31,175 nucleotides of DNA, taken from NCBI GenBank assembly GCA_035504235.1, contig DATJSH010000094.1:1-31175 (forward strand), given 5' to 3'. Made by a program: the position numbers and the translations under genes. Under the pieces are notes generated by a model. The model had not been told where the DNA came from. It ran no database searches and worked only from the letters and a program-made list of their open reading frames with translations. Positions 22,079-30,151 of this stretch are shown piece by piece. How positions within the stretch are numbered: the first letter of the stretch is position 1; every line of letters starts with the position of its first letter. This DNA is from DATARH01 sp035504235. GTDB taxonomy: Bacteria; Pseudomonadota; Alphaproteobacteria; ATCC43930; CGMCC-115725.

Positions 22079-22831
22079 TCAGTAATAGGCCGCGCCGCCG
22101 TTGACGTGAATGGTCTGCCCAGTGATGAACCCGCCATCCTCGGTGACGAGGAAGAGGCAGGTCGCGGCGATCTCGTCGATCTTGCCCTGACGGCCGAGCG
22201 GGATGCCGGCGGCGTCGGGCGGCCGGTTGCCGTACCATTCGGGATTGTCGCGCCGGGTGTCGATGCTGCCGGGCGAGACCACGTTGACCCGGATGTTATG
22301 CTGGGCGAATTCCGAGGCGAGCCCGCGCGCCAAGCCGACCAGCGCCATCTTCACCGCCGACAAATGCGCCCGACCGTGGCCGCGGCCGGAATAGGCGCCG
22401 TCGCCGACAAAAAACAGGATCTGGCCGAATTTGTTGTCGACCATCGGGCCGATGAGGGCCCGCGTCAAATAGAACGCGCCATCGAGCACCACGCCGCGCA
22501 CCAGCTCCCAGTCGCCGTCGGTCAGTTCGCGGAATGGCTTGTGCGGGCGGATCGCGGCGTTGTTGATGAGGATGTCGACGCGGCCGAATTCGGCGAGCGC
22601 CTTTGCCGCCATCGCCTCGACCTGCGCCTTGTCGCCGATGTCGGCGATGATCGCCGTCGCCTTGACGCCGACCGAGCGCGCCTCGGCGACGACCGCGTCG
22701 GCCTCCGCCTGGTTCGAGCGAGCGTTGACGATGACGTTGCAGCCCTCGGCCGCCAGCTTCAGCGCGGTGGCGCGGCCGATATTGCGTCCCGACCCGGTGA
22801 CCAAGGCCGTCTTTCCCTGGAGCCTGCCCAT
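22079..22831 (-). CDS. Short-chain dehydrogenase/reductase, atypical active site
   Basis: 250 residues with a standard SDR core: the cofactor loop TGSGRNIGR (12-20), NNAA at 90-93, and the C-terminal GQTIHVNGG typical of FabG-like members. However the catalytic region departs from the rule. The strand that should carry the active Ser reads FFVGDGAYSGR (140-150), and the Tyr position of YxxxK is Leu157 in AHLSAVKMAL, with Lys161 kept. So two of the three catalytic residues are replaced. Related SDRs with a DG-type loop exist, so this may be a genuine subgroup with different chemistry or a binding role. GGGAGG lies seven bases before the ATG at 22829-22831. It is divergent from the OYE gene. 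Confidence 0.88.
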   Translation of the reverse strand: MGRLQGKTALVTGSGRNIGRATALKLAAEGCNVIVNARSNQAEADAVVAEARSVGVKATAIIADIGDKAQVEAMAAKALAEFGRVDILINNAAIRPHKPFRELTDGDWELVRGVVLDGAFYLTRALIGPMVDNKFGQILFFVGDGAYSGRGHGRAHLSAVKMALVGLARGLASEFAQHNIRVNVVSPGSIDTRRDNPEWYGNRPPDAAGIPLGRQGKIDEIAATCLFLVTEDGGFITGQTIHVNGGAAYY

Positions 22832-22951
22832 TGTGTCGCCTCCCCTTTTGTCCGACCCGATCTGTCCGAATTGAGCTTTGACTCAAAGCCGGAAGCGGTA
22901 CAAGGGACGATCAAGAGCACGCGCGTGACCACCATAGGCGCAGAGACCCGA

Positions 22952-24052
22952 ATGGCGCATTTGTTTGACCCCATTTCGCTCGGCGGCATCGAGCTGGCGA
23001 ACCGCATCGCGGTATCGCCGATGTGCCAGTACAGCGCCGAGGACGGCTCGGTGAACGATTGGCACCTCCAGCACCTGGGCTCGCTGGCGATGTCGGGCGC
23101 GGGACTGTTGATCGTCGAGATGACCGGCGTCGAGCCGGAAGGGCGCATCACCCCGCACTGCCTGGGGCTCTATTCCGACGCCAACGAGTCGGCGCTCGCC
23201 AAGATCGTCGCGCTGTGCCGGCGCTGGGGCGTGGCGAAGCTCGGCATCCAACTCGCGCATGCCGGCCGCAAGGCCTCCGTGCGGGTGCCCTGGCGAGGCG
23301 GCTCGCCGCTGACGCCGGAAGAGGGCGCGTGGCAGACCTACGCTGCCTCGGCCATCCCGTTCGACGAGGGCTGGCACGTACCGCGGGCGCTCGATGACGC
23401 CGGGCTCAAGCGCATCCGCGACGGCTTTGCCGCCGCGGCGCGGCGCGTCGACCGGCTCGGTTTTGACCTCTTGGAGCTGCACGGCGCGCACGGCTACCTG
23501 CTGCACAATTTTGTGTCGCCGGTATCGAACCGTCGCAACGATGCCTATGGCGGCCGCCTTGCCAACCGCATGCGCTTTCCGCTCGAAGTCGCCGCGGCGG
23601 TGCGCGCGGTCTGGCCACGCGGCAAGGCGCTCGGCATGCGCATCACCGGCTCCGATTGGATCGACGGCGGGCTGACGCCCGACGACGCCGGTGTGCTCGC
23701 CAACGAGCTCCACAGCATCGGCTTCGACTACGTCTGCGTGTCGTCGGGCGGTGTCAGTCCGCAGGCGCGGGTCGTGCTCGGGCCGGGCTACCAGGTGCCG
23801 TTTGCCGCTGCCGTGAAAAAGGCGAGCAAGATCGCAGTGCAGAGCGTCGGGCTGATCGTCGACCCGCACCAGGCCGAGGCGATCGTCGCCGAGGGAAGCG
23901 CCGATTGCGTCGCGCTGGCCCGTGGCTTTCTCGACGATCCGCGCTGGGGCTGGCACGCGGCGGAAGCGCTCGGCGCCGAGGCGCTCCACCCGCCGCAATA
24001 CCATCGCGCACAGCCCAAGCTGTGGCCCGGCGCGGCCATGCGCCGCGCTTAG
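22952..24052 (+). CDS. NADH:flavin oxidoreductase, Old Yellow Enzyme (YqjM-like)
   Basis: 366 residues forming an FMN-binding TIM barrel. VSPMCQYS (21-28) has Cys25, the redox-tuning Cys of the YqjM/thermophilic-like class; QLAHAGRKAS follows at 100-109, and ELHGAHGYLLHNFVSP holds the substrate-binding His177 and His180. These enzymes reduce activated C=C bonds of enones, nitro compounds or aromatic-derived intermediates with NAD(P)H. The ATG at 22952-22954 is chosen; an in-frame GTG at 22925 could add nine residues. It is the first gene of a co-directional series (OYE, sulfatase, luciferase-like, MFS) and is divergent from the SDR gene across 120 bp that probably hold both promoters. Confidence 0.92.
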   Translation: MAHLFDPISLGGIELANRIAVSPMCQYSAEDGSVNDWHLQHLGSLAMSGAGLLIVEMTGVEPEGRITPHCLGLYSDANESALAKIVALCRRWGVAKLGIQLAHAGRKASVRVPWRGGSPLTPEEGAWQTYAASAIPFDEGWHVPRALDDAGLKRIRDGFAAAARRVDRLGFDLLELHGAHGYLLHNFVSPVSNRRNDAYGGRLANRMRFPLEVAAAVRAVWPRGKALGMRITGSDWIDGGLTPDDAGVLANELHSIGFDYVCVSSGGVSPQARVVLGPGYQVPFAAAVKKASKIAVQSVGLIVDPHQAEAIVAEGSADCVALARGFLDDPRWGWHAAEALGAEALHPPQYHRAQPKLWPGAAMRRA

Positions 24053-24102
24053 CGCTGGACTATTCGCTTTTCCGCCCCGCCCGTTTTCGCATCGTGAGCC
24101 CC

Positions 24103-25557
24103 ATGAAACCCTCAAATGTCCTTTTCATCCTGTCCGACGAGCACAGCCGGCGGGTCCTCGGCTGTTACGGCCACGAGATGATCCAGACGCCGAACCTGGA
24201 TGCCCTGGCGGCGCGCGGCGTGCGGTTCTCCGACGCCTATACCAATTCGCCCATCTGTGTCCCGGCGCGCGCCAGCCTCGCGACCGGGCGCTACGTCCAT
24301 CAGATCCGCTTTTGGGACAACGGCATTCCCTATGACGGCAGCGTGCCATCATGGCATCACCGGCTGAAAGAAGCCGGGCACGAGGCCGTCTCGATCGGGA
24401 AATTGCATTTCCGCAGCATCGACGACGACAACGGGTTCACCGAAGAGGTGATGCCGCTGCATGTCGTCGAAGGGATCGGCGACCCGGCCGGCTGGCTGCG
24501 CGAACCGCTCGTCGAGCGCCGCGCGGCGCTGCGCCTGGCGAAGGACGCCGGGCCGGGCGACAGCGACTACCAGGGTTATGACGGCCGCATCACCGACGCG
24601 GCGGTCGATTGGATCAAGGCGCGGGCGAAGGCGCGCGGCGACAAACCGTGGGCGCTGTTCGTCTCGCTGGTCTGCCCGCATTTCCCGCTGATCGCGCGGC
24701 CGGAATGGTACGGGCTCTACCCCGAAGACAAGGTGCCGATCCCGGCACTCTACGATCCCAAGGATTGGCCCGACCATCCCTATGTGCGGGCGATCCGCGA
24801 GTGCCAGGTCTACCAGAAGGGGTTCGCCGAACACCCAGGCAGCCTGCAGCGCGCGCTCGCGGCCTATTTCGGGCTGGTCTCGTTTGTCGACCACAATGTC
24901 GGCCGGCTGATGCGAGCGCTGGAAGAAAGCGGCCTCACGGACACGACGCGCGTGATCTATTCGAGCGATCACGGCGACAATCTCGGCACGCGCGGCCTCT
25001 GGGGCAAATCGACGATGTACGAGGAATCGGCCGGCATCCCGATGATCATGGCCGGCCCCGGTCTGCCGCAGGGGCAGGTGTGCCGCGAGCCCGCTACCCT
25101 GGTCGACATCTTCCCGACGATCGTCAAATGGACCGGGGTCGCGCCGAACCCGCAGGATCGCGACCTGCCCGGCCTGCCGCTCGACGAGATCGCGCAACAG
25201 GCGCCGCAGCGCACGATCCTTTGCGAATACCACGCCGCGGGCGCGGCGACTGGTGCGTTCCTCGTCCGCAAAGGGCCGTTCAAATACGTCTATTACACCG
25301 GGATGCCAGCGCAGCTTTTCGACCTCGCTGCCGACCCGCAAGAGACCCGCGATCTCGCGAAGGAGCCGGGTTACGCCGGGCTCGTGGTTGATTGCCACAA
25401 GGAGCTGTGCGCGGTTGTCGACCCCGACAGGGCCGACGCGCTCGCCAAAGCCGACCAGCGCGCCCGCATCGCCGCCTATGGCGGGCGCGAGGCGATCCTC
25501 AACCTCGGCAGCTTCGGCCATTCGCCGGTGCCGGGGGTAAAGGCCGTCTACAACTAA
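24103..25557 (+). CDS. Type I sulfatase / alkaline-phosphatase superfamily hydrolase
   Basis: 484 residues. The formylglycine-type motif is ICVPARASLATGR, with Cys52 as the residue to be converted to formylglycine by a maturase, placing it among type I sulfatases or the related phosphonate monoester hydrolases. Metal-binding residues appear as SDEHSRR (Asp12) and YSSDHGDN (Asp289, His290), with GKSTMYEES (Lys302) following as in choline-sulfatase-like members. No signal peptide is visible, so it should act in the cytoplasm on an imported substrate. The ATG at 24103 is preceded three codons upstream by an in-frame GTG (24094). No formylglycine-generating enzyme gene is in the window. It lies 50 bp after the OYE gene and 14 bp before the luciferase-like gene. 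Confidence 0.9.
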   Translation: MKPSNVLFILSDEHSRRVLGCYGHEMIQTPNLDALAARGVRFSDAYTNSPICVPARASLATGRYVHQIRFWDNGIPYDGSVPSWHHRLKEAGHEAVSIGKLHFRSIDDDNGFTEEVMPLHVVEGIGDPAGWLREPLVERRAALRLAKDAGPGDSDYQGYDGRITDAAVDWIKARAKARGDKPWALFVSLVCPHFPLIARPEWYGLYPEDKVPIPALYDPKDWPDHPYVRAIRECQVYQKGFAEHPGSLQRALAAYFGLVSFVDHNVGRLMRALEESGLTDTTRVIYSSDHGDNLGTRGLWGKSTMYEESAGIPMIMAGPGLPQGQVCREPATLVDIFPTIVKWTGVAPNPQDRDLPGLPLDEIAQQAPQRTILCEYHAAGAATGAFLVRKGPFKYVYYTGMPAQLFDLAADPQETRDLAKEPGYAGLVVDCHKELCAVVDPDRADALAKADQRARIAAYGGREAILNLGSFGHSPVPGVKAVYN

Positions 25558-25571
25558 GAGGGTCGGCAAGC

Positions 25572-26390
25572 ATGCGCGTCAGCACGATGATCCGGATCAA
25601 CTCGCAGCCCGGGTTGATGGATCGCATCACCGACTTTACCCGCGAGGTCGAGGCGCGCGGTTTTCCCGGTCTGTGGATCGGCGATTCCCTGGGTCGCGGC
25701 CGGCCGACGCTCGACTCGTTGCAGGTGCTGACCGCCGTCGCGGCGGTGACCTCGAAGATCGAGATCGGCATCAGCGTGCTGCAGCTGCCGCTGCGCAACC
25801 CGATCGAGCTGGCGCACCGGGCGCAATCGCTGATGGCGATGTCGGGGGGCCGGCTGATCCTCGGCGTCGGCAGCGGCTCGACGCGCGACGATTTCGAGCT
25901 GCTCGGCTACGATTACGACCACCGTTTCCGCACCTTCCGGCAAGACCTCGAGATCATGGCCAAGGTGTGGAACGGCGAGGCGGTCAATGGCGGCACGCTG
26001 TCGACCTGGCCGGGCTGCAAGGGCGGGCCGCCGATCCTCATCGGCGCCTGGCGCAGCCCGCGCTGGATCACCTACGCCGCCAAGGAGGCGCAGGGCTGGA
26101 CCCCGTCGGGCCGCTACAGCAGCCTTGAAGACCTCGAATTCGGCATGACGACCTATCGCGAGCAGGGCGGTACCAACGCCGTGCTCGCCAATTGCTCGAT
26201 CGATCTCAAGGAGCGCCCGGAATCGGTGGAACTGGCAAAGCTCGCCTCGGTCAATTTCATCTGTCCGCCCGAGGAGGCGCGCCGCCGCATCAAGCAAGTC
26301 GAGGCGCGGGGCTTTGACGAAATCCTGATCGGTTCGGCGTTCGATGCGCTCGACGAGATCGAGCGCATCAGGGATTTTCTGAAGGGGTAG
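25572..26390 (+). CDS. LLM-class flavin-dependent oxidoreductase (luciferase-like)
   Basis: 272 residues of the bacterial luciferase-like TIM-barrel family. Marks are GLWIGDSLGRGRPTLDSL (33-50), LGVGSGSTRDDFELLGYDYDHRF (97-119), and a C-terminal RGFDEILIGSAFDALDEIER. Members use FMN or F420 to oxidise sulfonates, nitrilotriacetate, dibenzothiophene-type or other organic substrates. The immediate neighbour being a sulfatase makes sulfur-containing or sulfated compounds a reasonable but unproven guess. AGAGGG lies ten bases before the ATG, and the spacing of 14 bp after the sulfatase stop indicates one transcript. A palindromic repeat follows the stop. Confidence 0.9.
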   Translation: MRVSTMIRINSQPGLMDRITDFTREVEARGFPGLWIGDSLGRGRPTLDSLQVLTAVAAVTSKIEIGISVLQLPLRNPIELAHRAQSLMAMSGGRLILGVGSGSTRDDFELLGYDYDHRFRTFRQDLEIMAKVWNGEAVNGGTLSTWPGCKGGPPILIGAWRSPRWITYAAKEAQGWTPSGRYSSLEDLEFGMTTYREQGGTNAVLANCSIDLKERPESVELAKLASVNFICPPEEARRRIKQVEARGFDEILIGSAFDALDEIERIRDFLKG

Positions 26391-26413
26391 CAAGAAACCA
26401 TCCACCTCATCTT

Positions 26414-26483
26414 TCCCGCGAAAGCGGGAACCCAGGGCACGCGACGGAATGGCTGCCCCTGGGCCCCCACGTTCGCGGGGCGA
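26414..26483. repeat. REP-like palindromic repeat pair
   Basis: The left arm (26414-26437) contains its own small hairpin CCCGC-GAAA-GCGGG and then AACCCAGGG. The right arm (26457-26483) is an imperfect inverted copy beginning CCCTGGG and ending in TTCGCGGGG. The arms are about 20 bp apart. This kind of sequence is scattered through alphaproteobacterial intergenic regions. It lies between the luciferase-like gene and the MFS gene and could attenuate read-through. Confidence 0.65.
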
Positions 26484-26508
26484 CGAAACTGGGCAAGGGA
26501 GGAAGCCT

Positions 26509-27774
26509 ATGGCGATCGCCGGAGACGCCGCCATCGGCGGCCGCGGCATTCTGCAAAACCGCTGGCTGCGCATCCTGGGCGTGGCCTTCATCATGTACGT
26601 GCTGTCGTATATCGACCGCGTCAACATCGCGATGGCGACGCCGGCGATCCGCGCCGAGCTGGGTCTGTCGCCGGCGGCTATGGGGCTCGCCTTCGGCTTC
26701 TTTCCGTGGGGCTACATCATCCTGCAGATCCCGGCGGGGCGGCTCGCCGGGGTGTGGAGCGCCAAGCGGGTCATCGTCATCCAGTTGATGCTGTGGAGCG
26801 CGGTCGCGCTGTCGACGGCGTTCGTCAACAACGACGTCGAGCTCATCCTCAACCGGTTCGGCCTGGGCCTCGCCGAGGGCGGCGTCTTGACCTGCACGAT
26901 CGTCTTGATCCGCGCCTGGTTCACCAAGCCGGAGCGGGCGCGCGCCAACACGCTGTTTCTGATGAGCCTGGCGATCGGGCCGGTGATCGCCAACCCGGTC
27001 TCGGGGCTGGTGCTGCATTTTGTCGACTGGCGCGCGATGTTCGTGATCGAGGCGCTGCCGGCGCTGTTGTGGGGCGTGGTGTGGTGGTGGGCGGTGGAGG
27101 ACGACCCGCGTGACGCGCGCTGGCTCGATCCGGCGGAGCGCGACCGCGTCGTCGCCGCGCTCGATGCCGAGAAAGGCGAGGCCGCGCCGCCGCGCGGCCA
27201 TTGGCTCGGGACCTTGTGGCACCCGGCGGTGCTGCTGCTGGCGCTCTATAATTTCGCCGCGCTCTCGGCGGAATACGGGGTCAATTTCTGGCTCCCGACG
27301 GTGCTCAAGGACACCGGCCTGTCGATCGTCGCGGTAGGGTTTCTGTCGGCGATCCCTTATGCGGTGGGCGCGGCGGCAATGATGCTCGTGGCGTGGAGCT
27401 CGGACCGCAGCGGCGAGCGCAAATGGCACATGATCGTCGCGACCGCGGGCTCCGGCGTGTTCCTCATCATCGCCAGCCTCGCGCCGCAGCAGAGCACGCT
27501 GGCGATCCTCTGCTGTCTGACGCTGTCGGTCGGCGCGTTCCTCGGCCGGTTCGGGCCGTTCTGGACGCTGCCGAGCGAAATTCTGCCAGTCACTGTCGCT
27601 GGGGTGGGAATCGGGCTCATCAACGGCGCCGGCAATCTCGGCGGCACGGTCGGCCCCTATTTCTTCGGCGTGCTGAAGAGCGCGACCGGCAGCTTCTCGC
27701 TGGCGCTGATGCTGGGCGGCGTGTCGCTGATCGTCGGCGCGCTGATCGCCGCGCCCATTCGGCGACGAGGATAG
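26509..27774 (+). CDS. MFS transporter, anion:cation symporter type
   Basis: 421 residues with 12 predicted transmembrane helices. The N-terminal helix 1 region LSYIDRVNIAMATPAIRAEL (32-51) and the following GFFPWGYIILQIPAGRLAG are typical of the ACS group (phthalate, glucarate, allantoate and other organic anion permeases). A central cytoplasmic loop (about 200-240) separates the two halves. A strong GGGAGGAA six bases before the ATG at 26509 fixes the start. It is the last gene of the OYE-sulfatase-luciferase series, 118 bp after it, so it may import the substrate of that set. It converges on the GMC oxidoreductase gene with stops directly abutting (27774/27775). Confidence 0.9.
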   Translation: MAIAGDAAIGGRGILQNRWLRILGVAFIMYVLSYIDRVNIAMATPAIRAELGLSPAAMGLAFGFFPWGYIILQIPAGRLAGVWSAKRVIVIQLMLWSAVALSTAFVNNDVELILNRFGLGLAEGGVLTCTIVLIRAWFTKPERARANTLFLMSLAIGPVIANPVSGLVLHFVDWRAMFVIEALPALLWGVVWWWAVEDDPRDARWLDPAERDRVVAALDAEKGEAAPPRGHWLGTLWHPAVLLLALYNFAALSAEYGVNFWLPTVLKDTGLSIVAVGFLSAIPYAVGAAAMMLVAWSSDRSGERKWHMIVATAGSGVFLIIASLAPQQSTLAILCCLTLSVGAFLGRFGPFWTLPSEILPVTVAGVGIGLINGAGNLGGTVGPYFFGVLKSATGSFSLALMLGGVSLIVGALIAAPIRRRG

Positions 27775-29391
27775 CTATGCCGCCTTTGCCGGCTGGGCGC
27801 GGGCGTCTTCCTTGATCATCGCCGCGCCCTTCTCGCCGATCATGATCGTCGGCGCGTTGGTGTTGCCGGTGGTGACGCATGGCATCACCGACGCGTCGAT
27901 GACGCGCAGTCCGGTGATCCCGATCACCCGAAGCCGCGGGTCGACCACCGCCGTCGGGTCTGTGCCCATCTTGCAGGTGCCGACCGGGTGGAACACGTTG
28001 GTGCCGGCCTTTTTGGCGTAATCCTCGATTTGCCGGTCGCTCGCGATGGCCGGCCCCGGCACCGTCTCCTCGACGCTGTAGGGCGCCATAGCCGGCTGCG
28101 CAAAGATGCGGCGGGTGTGGTTCACCCCGGCGATCAGCACGCGGACGTCCGACGGCGCCGACAGATAGTTCGGGCGGATCGCCGGGTATTGGAACGGGTC
28201 GGGCGACTGCGCCATGATCGTGCCGCGGCTGTCCGGCCGCACCGGGCAGACCGCGACGGTCATCCCCGGCTCGCGCTCCAATTGGCGGAACACGCCCTGG
28301 GCGTAGCTGCCAGGGGTAAAAAGCAGCTGCAGATCGGGCGCGGCGAGCCCCTCGCGACTGCGGCAGAACACCATCGCCGAGGTCACGCCAAAGGTCAGCG
28401 CGCCATTGCCGACCGTGGCGAATTTGATCGCCTCGCGGACGGCCCGCGCGCCGCGTGCGAGCTGGTTGATCGAGACCGCATTCTTTACCCGGTGCGACAG
28501 ACGGATCACGTAATGGTCGTTGAGGTTGGCGCCGACGCCCGGCAAATCGTGCACCACCGGGACGCCGATCGCGTGCAGGTGCGCCGCCGGGCCGACGCCG
28601 GAAATCTGCAGCACATGCGGCGAGTTGACCGCGCCGCCGCAGAGGATGACCTCGCGCCCGGCGGCGAGCTGGCGGTCGGCGCCGCCCTGGCGAAAGGCGA
28701 CGCCGGTGCAATGCTTGCCGTCAAAGGTGAGCCCGGTGACCGTGGCGTCGGTCTCGACGCGCAAATTGCCGCGCCCGCGCGCCTCGCGCAGAAAGGTCTG
28801 CGCGGTCGAGCCGCGCCATTTGCCGCGCCGCGTCATCTGCGAGTACGCCACGCCCTCCTGCTGCCTGCCGTTGTAGTCCGGCGTAAACGGGAAGCCGGCC
28901 TGCTGCGCCGCCTCGACATAGGCATGCGTCAACGGCAGGATCGTGCGGTAATCCTCGACGATCAGCGGCCCGCCCTTGTTGCGGAATTCCGGATCGCCGC
29001 CGCCGCGATAGGTCTCCGACTTCTTGAAGAAGGGCAGCACCTCCTCGTAGCTCCAGCCGCGGCAGCCCATCTGCGCCCAGTTGTCGTAATCCATCGGATT
29101 GCCGCGGACATAAAGCATGCCGTTGATCGAGCTCGTCCCGCCCAGCACCTTGCCGCGCGGCCATTGCAGCTGGCGGCCGTCGGTGCCGGGTTCGCTCTCG
29201 GACAGGAAATTCCAGTTGATCCCCGGCACGTTGAGGACCTTCAGCACACCCGCCGGAATATGGATCCACATATTGGTGTCGCGCGGGCCCGCTTCGAGCA
29301 GCACCACCTTCGACCCGTCCTCCGACAGCCGGCTGGCGACGACGCACCCAGCCGACCCGGCGCCGATCACGATGTAGTCCGCATCCGCCAT
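27775..29391 (-). CDS. GMC-family FAD-dependent oxidoreductase (choline dehydrogenase-like)
   Basis: 538 residues. The FAD Rossmann loop is IGAGSAG (9-15), GMC signature 1 lies at 78-97 starting PRGKVLGGTSSINGM, and signature 2 is near ILCGGAVNSPHVLQISG. The catalytic pair is His468 in FHPVGTCKMG and Asn512 in TGNTNAP. Such enzymes oxidise alcohols (choline, polyethylene glycol, long-chain or sugar alcohols) to aldehydes. The substrate is not evident. GGAGG six bases upstream of ATG 29389-29391 fixes the start, so the long in-frame extension to 29526 through the repeat is not coding. Confidence 0.93.
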   Translation of the reverse strand: MADADYIVIGAGSAGCVVASRLSEDGSKVVLLEAGPRDTNMWIHIPAGVLKVLNVPGINWNFLSESEPGTDGRQLQWPRGKVLGGTSSINGMLYVRGNPMDYDNWAQMGCRGWSYEEVLPFFKKSETYRGGGDPEFRNKGGPLIVEDYRTILPLTHAYVEAAQQAGFPFTPDYNGRQQEGVAYSQMTRRGKWRGSTAQTFLREARGRGNLRVETDATVTGLTFDGKHCTGVAFRQGGADRQLAAGREVILCGGAVNSPHVLQISGVGPAAHLHAIGVPVVHDLPGVGANLNDHYVIRLSHRVKNAVSINQLARGARAVREAIKFATVGNGALTFGVTSAMVFCRSREGLAAPDLQLLFTPGSYAQGVFRQLEREPGMTVAVCPVRPDSRGTIMAQSPDPFQYPAIRPNYLSAPSDVRVLIAGVNHTRRIFAQPAMAPYSVEETVPGPAIASDRQIEDYAKKAGTNVFHPVGTCKMGTDPTAVVDPRLRVIGITGLRVIDASVMPCVTTGNTNAPTIMIGEKGAAMIKEDARAQPAKAA

Positions 29392-29456
29392 CGTTTTCCT
29401 CCCGTTCCGGCGATTTGAGCACGGCGCCGCGGGGGACGTGGAAGAAAATTTCACAT

Positions 29457-29524
29457 GTCGTCCCGGCGCAGGCTGGGACCCACTTATCCGTTGACAGGGG
29501 GCTCCCGGCCTTCGCCGGGACGAC
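29457..29524. repeat. REP-like palindromic repeat pair
   Basis: GTCGTCCCGGCG (29457-29468) is a perfect 12-bp inverted copy of CGCCGGGACGAC (29513-29524), with further partial pairing inside (GGGACC against GCTCCC). The intervening DNA is about 44 bp. It resembles the dispersed palindromes common in Bradyrhizobium-like and Rhodospirillales genomes, and lies immediately downstream of the ThiE-like gene. Confidence 0.7.
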
Positions 29525-29527
29525 ACC

Positions 29528-30151
29528 TTATTTCATGGCTTTTATGAGCGCGCGCACTGTCGCTTCCGGATCAGCGGCGCGCATGACTTCGCCCATCACC
29601 GCGATCCCGGCGGCGCCGGCCTCGAGGCAGACACGGGCATTGCCCGGATTGATCCCGGCGAGCGCGACGACCGGGCCGTTGGCGATGGCGGCGGCCTGCG
29701 CCAGCCCGGCCAAGCCCAGCGCCGGGCCGTAGCCCGGCTTGCTGTCGGTCAGGAAGGTGGGGCTGATCGTCACGTAATCCACACCCGCTGCTATCAGCGT
29801 AACGGCCTCGGCCGGGCTATGCGCCGAAACGCCAATCAGCCCATGCGGCAGCCGGGTGCGCGCCGCCTTGGGGTCGCTGCCGCCGGGCAGATGCACCCCG
29901 CCGGCACCGGTCGCGACCACCGCGTCGAGATCGTCATGCGCCATCACCATCGCCGCATAAGGCCGGCCGAGCGCCACCAGCTCGGCGAGCAGCGCACGCC
30001 GTTCCCCTGCCGGCAAATCCTTCTCGCGCAGGCTGAACCAGCGGCAGCCGCCGGCAAACGCCGCCTTGGCGATCTCAATCAACGACGCCTGCGCCTGGCC
30101 GCGGTCGGAAATGACGAGGAGCGGCGGTGAGGGAAGCGCGACGCAACTCAC
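29528..30151 (-). CDS. ThiE/TenI-family protein (thiamine phosphate synthase-like)
   Basis: 207 residues of the ThiE/TenI TIM-barrel family. Visible marks are LLVISDRG (11-18), FSLREKDL (39-46, Arg and Lys that contact pyrophosphate in ThiE), GVHLPG (85-90), IGVSAHSPAEA (106-116), VTISPTFLTDSKPGYGPALG (127-146), and ALAGINPGNA with IAVMGEV (183-189). True ThiE joins hydroxymethylpyrimidine diphosphate and thiazole phosphate. Here the usual IND-R segment reads MAHDD (70-74) and the GVHLGQ segment reads GVHLPGG, so TenI-like or divergent activity is possible. The GTG start overlaps the SIMPL gene stop in a GTGA. No other thi gene or TPP riboswitch is seen, so no gene symbol is assigned. Confidence 0.82.
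   Translation of the reverse strand: MSCVALPSPPLLVISDRGQAQASLIEIAKAAFAGGCRWFSLREKDLPAGERRALLAELVALGRPYAAMVMAHDDLDAVVATGAGGVHLPGGSDPKAARTRLPHGLIGVSAHSPAEAVTLIAAGVDYVTISPTFLTDSKPGYGPALGLAGLAQAAAIANGPVVALAGINPGNARVCLEAGAAGIAVMGEVMRAADPEATVRALIKAMK

Noticed and set aside
21701..22951. In-frame upstream extension of the OYE gene through the SDR region
   Set aside because: It is the shadow of the Tyr-rich protein and SDR genes; OYE homology starts at 22952.
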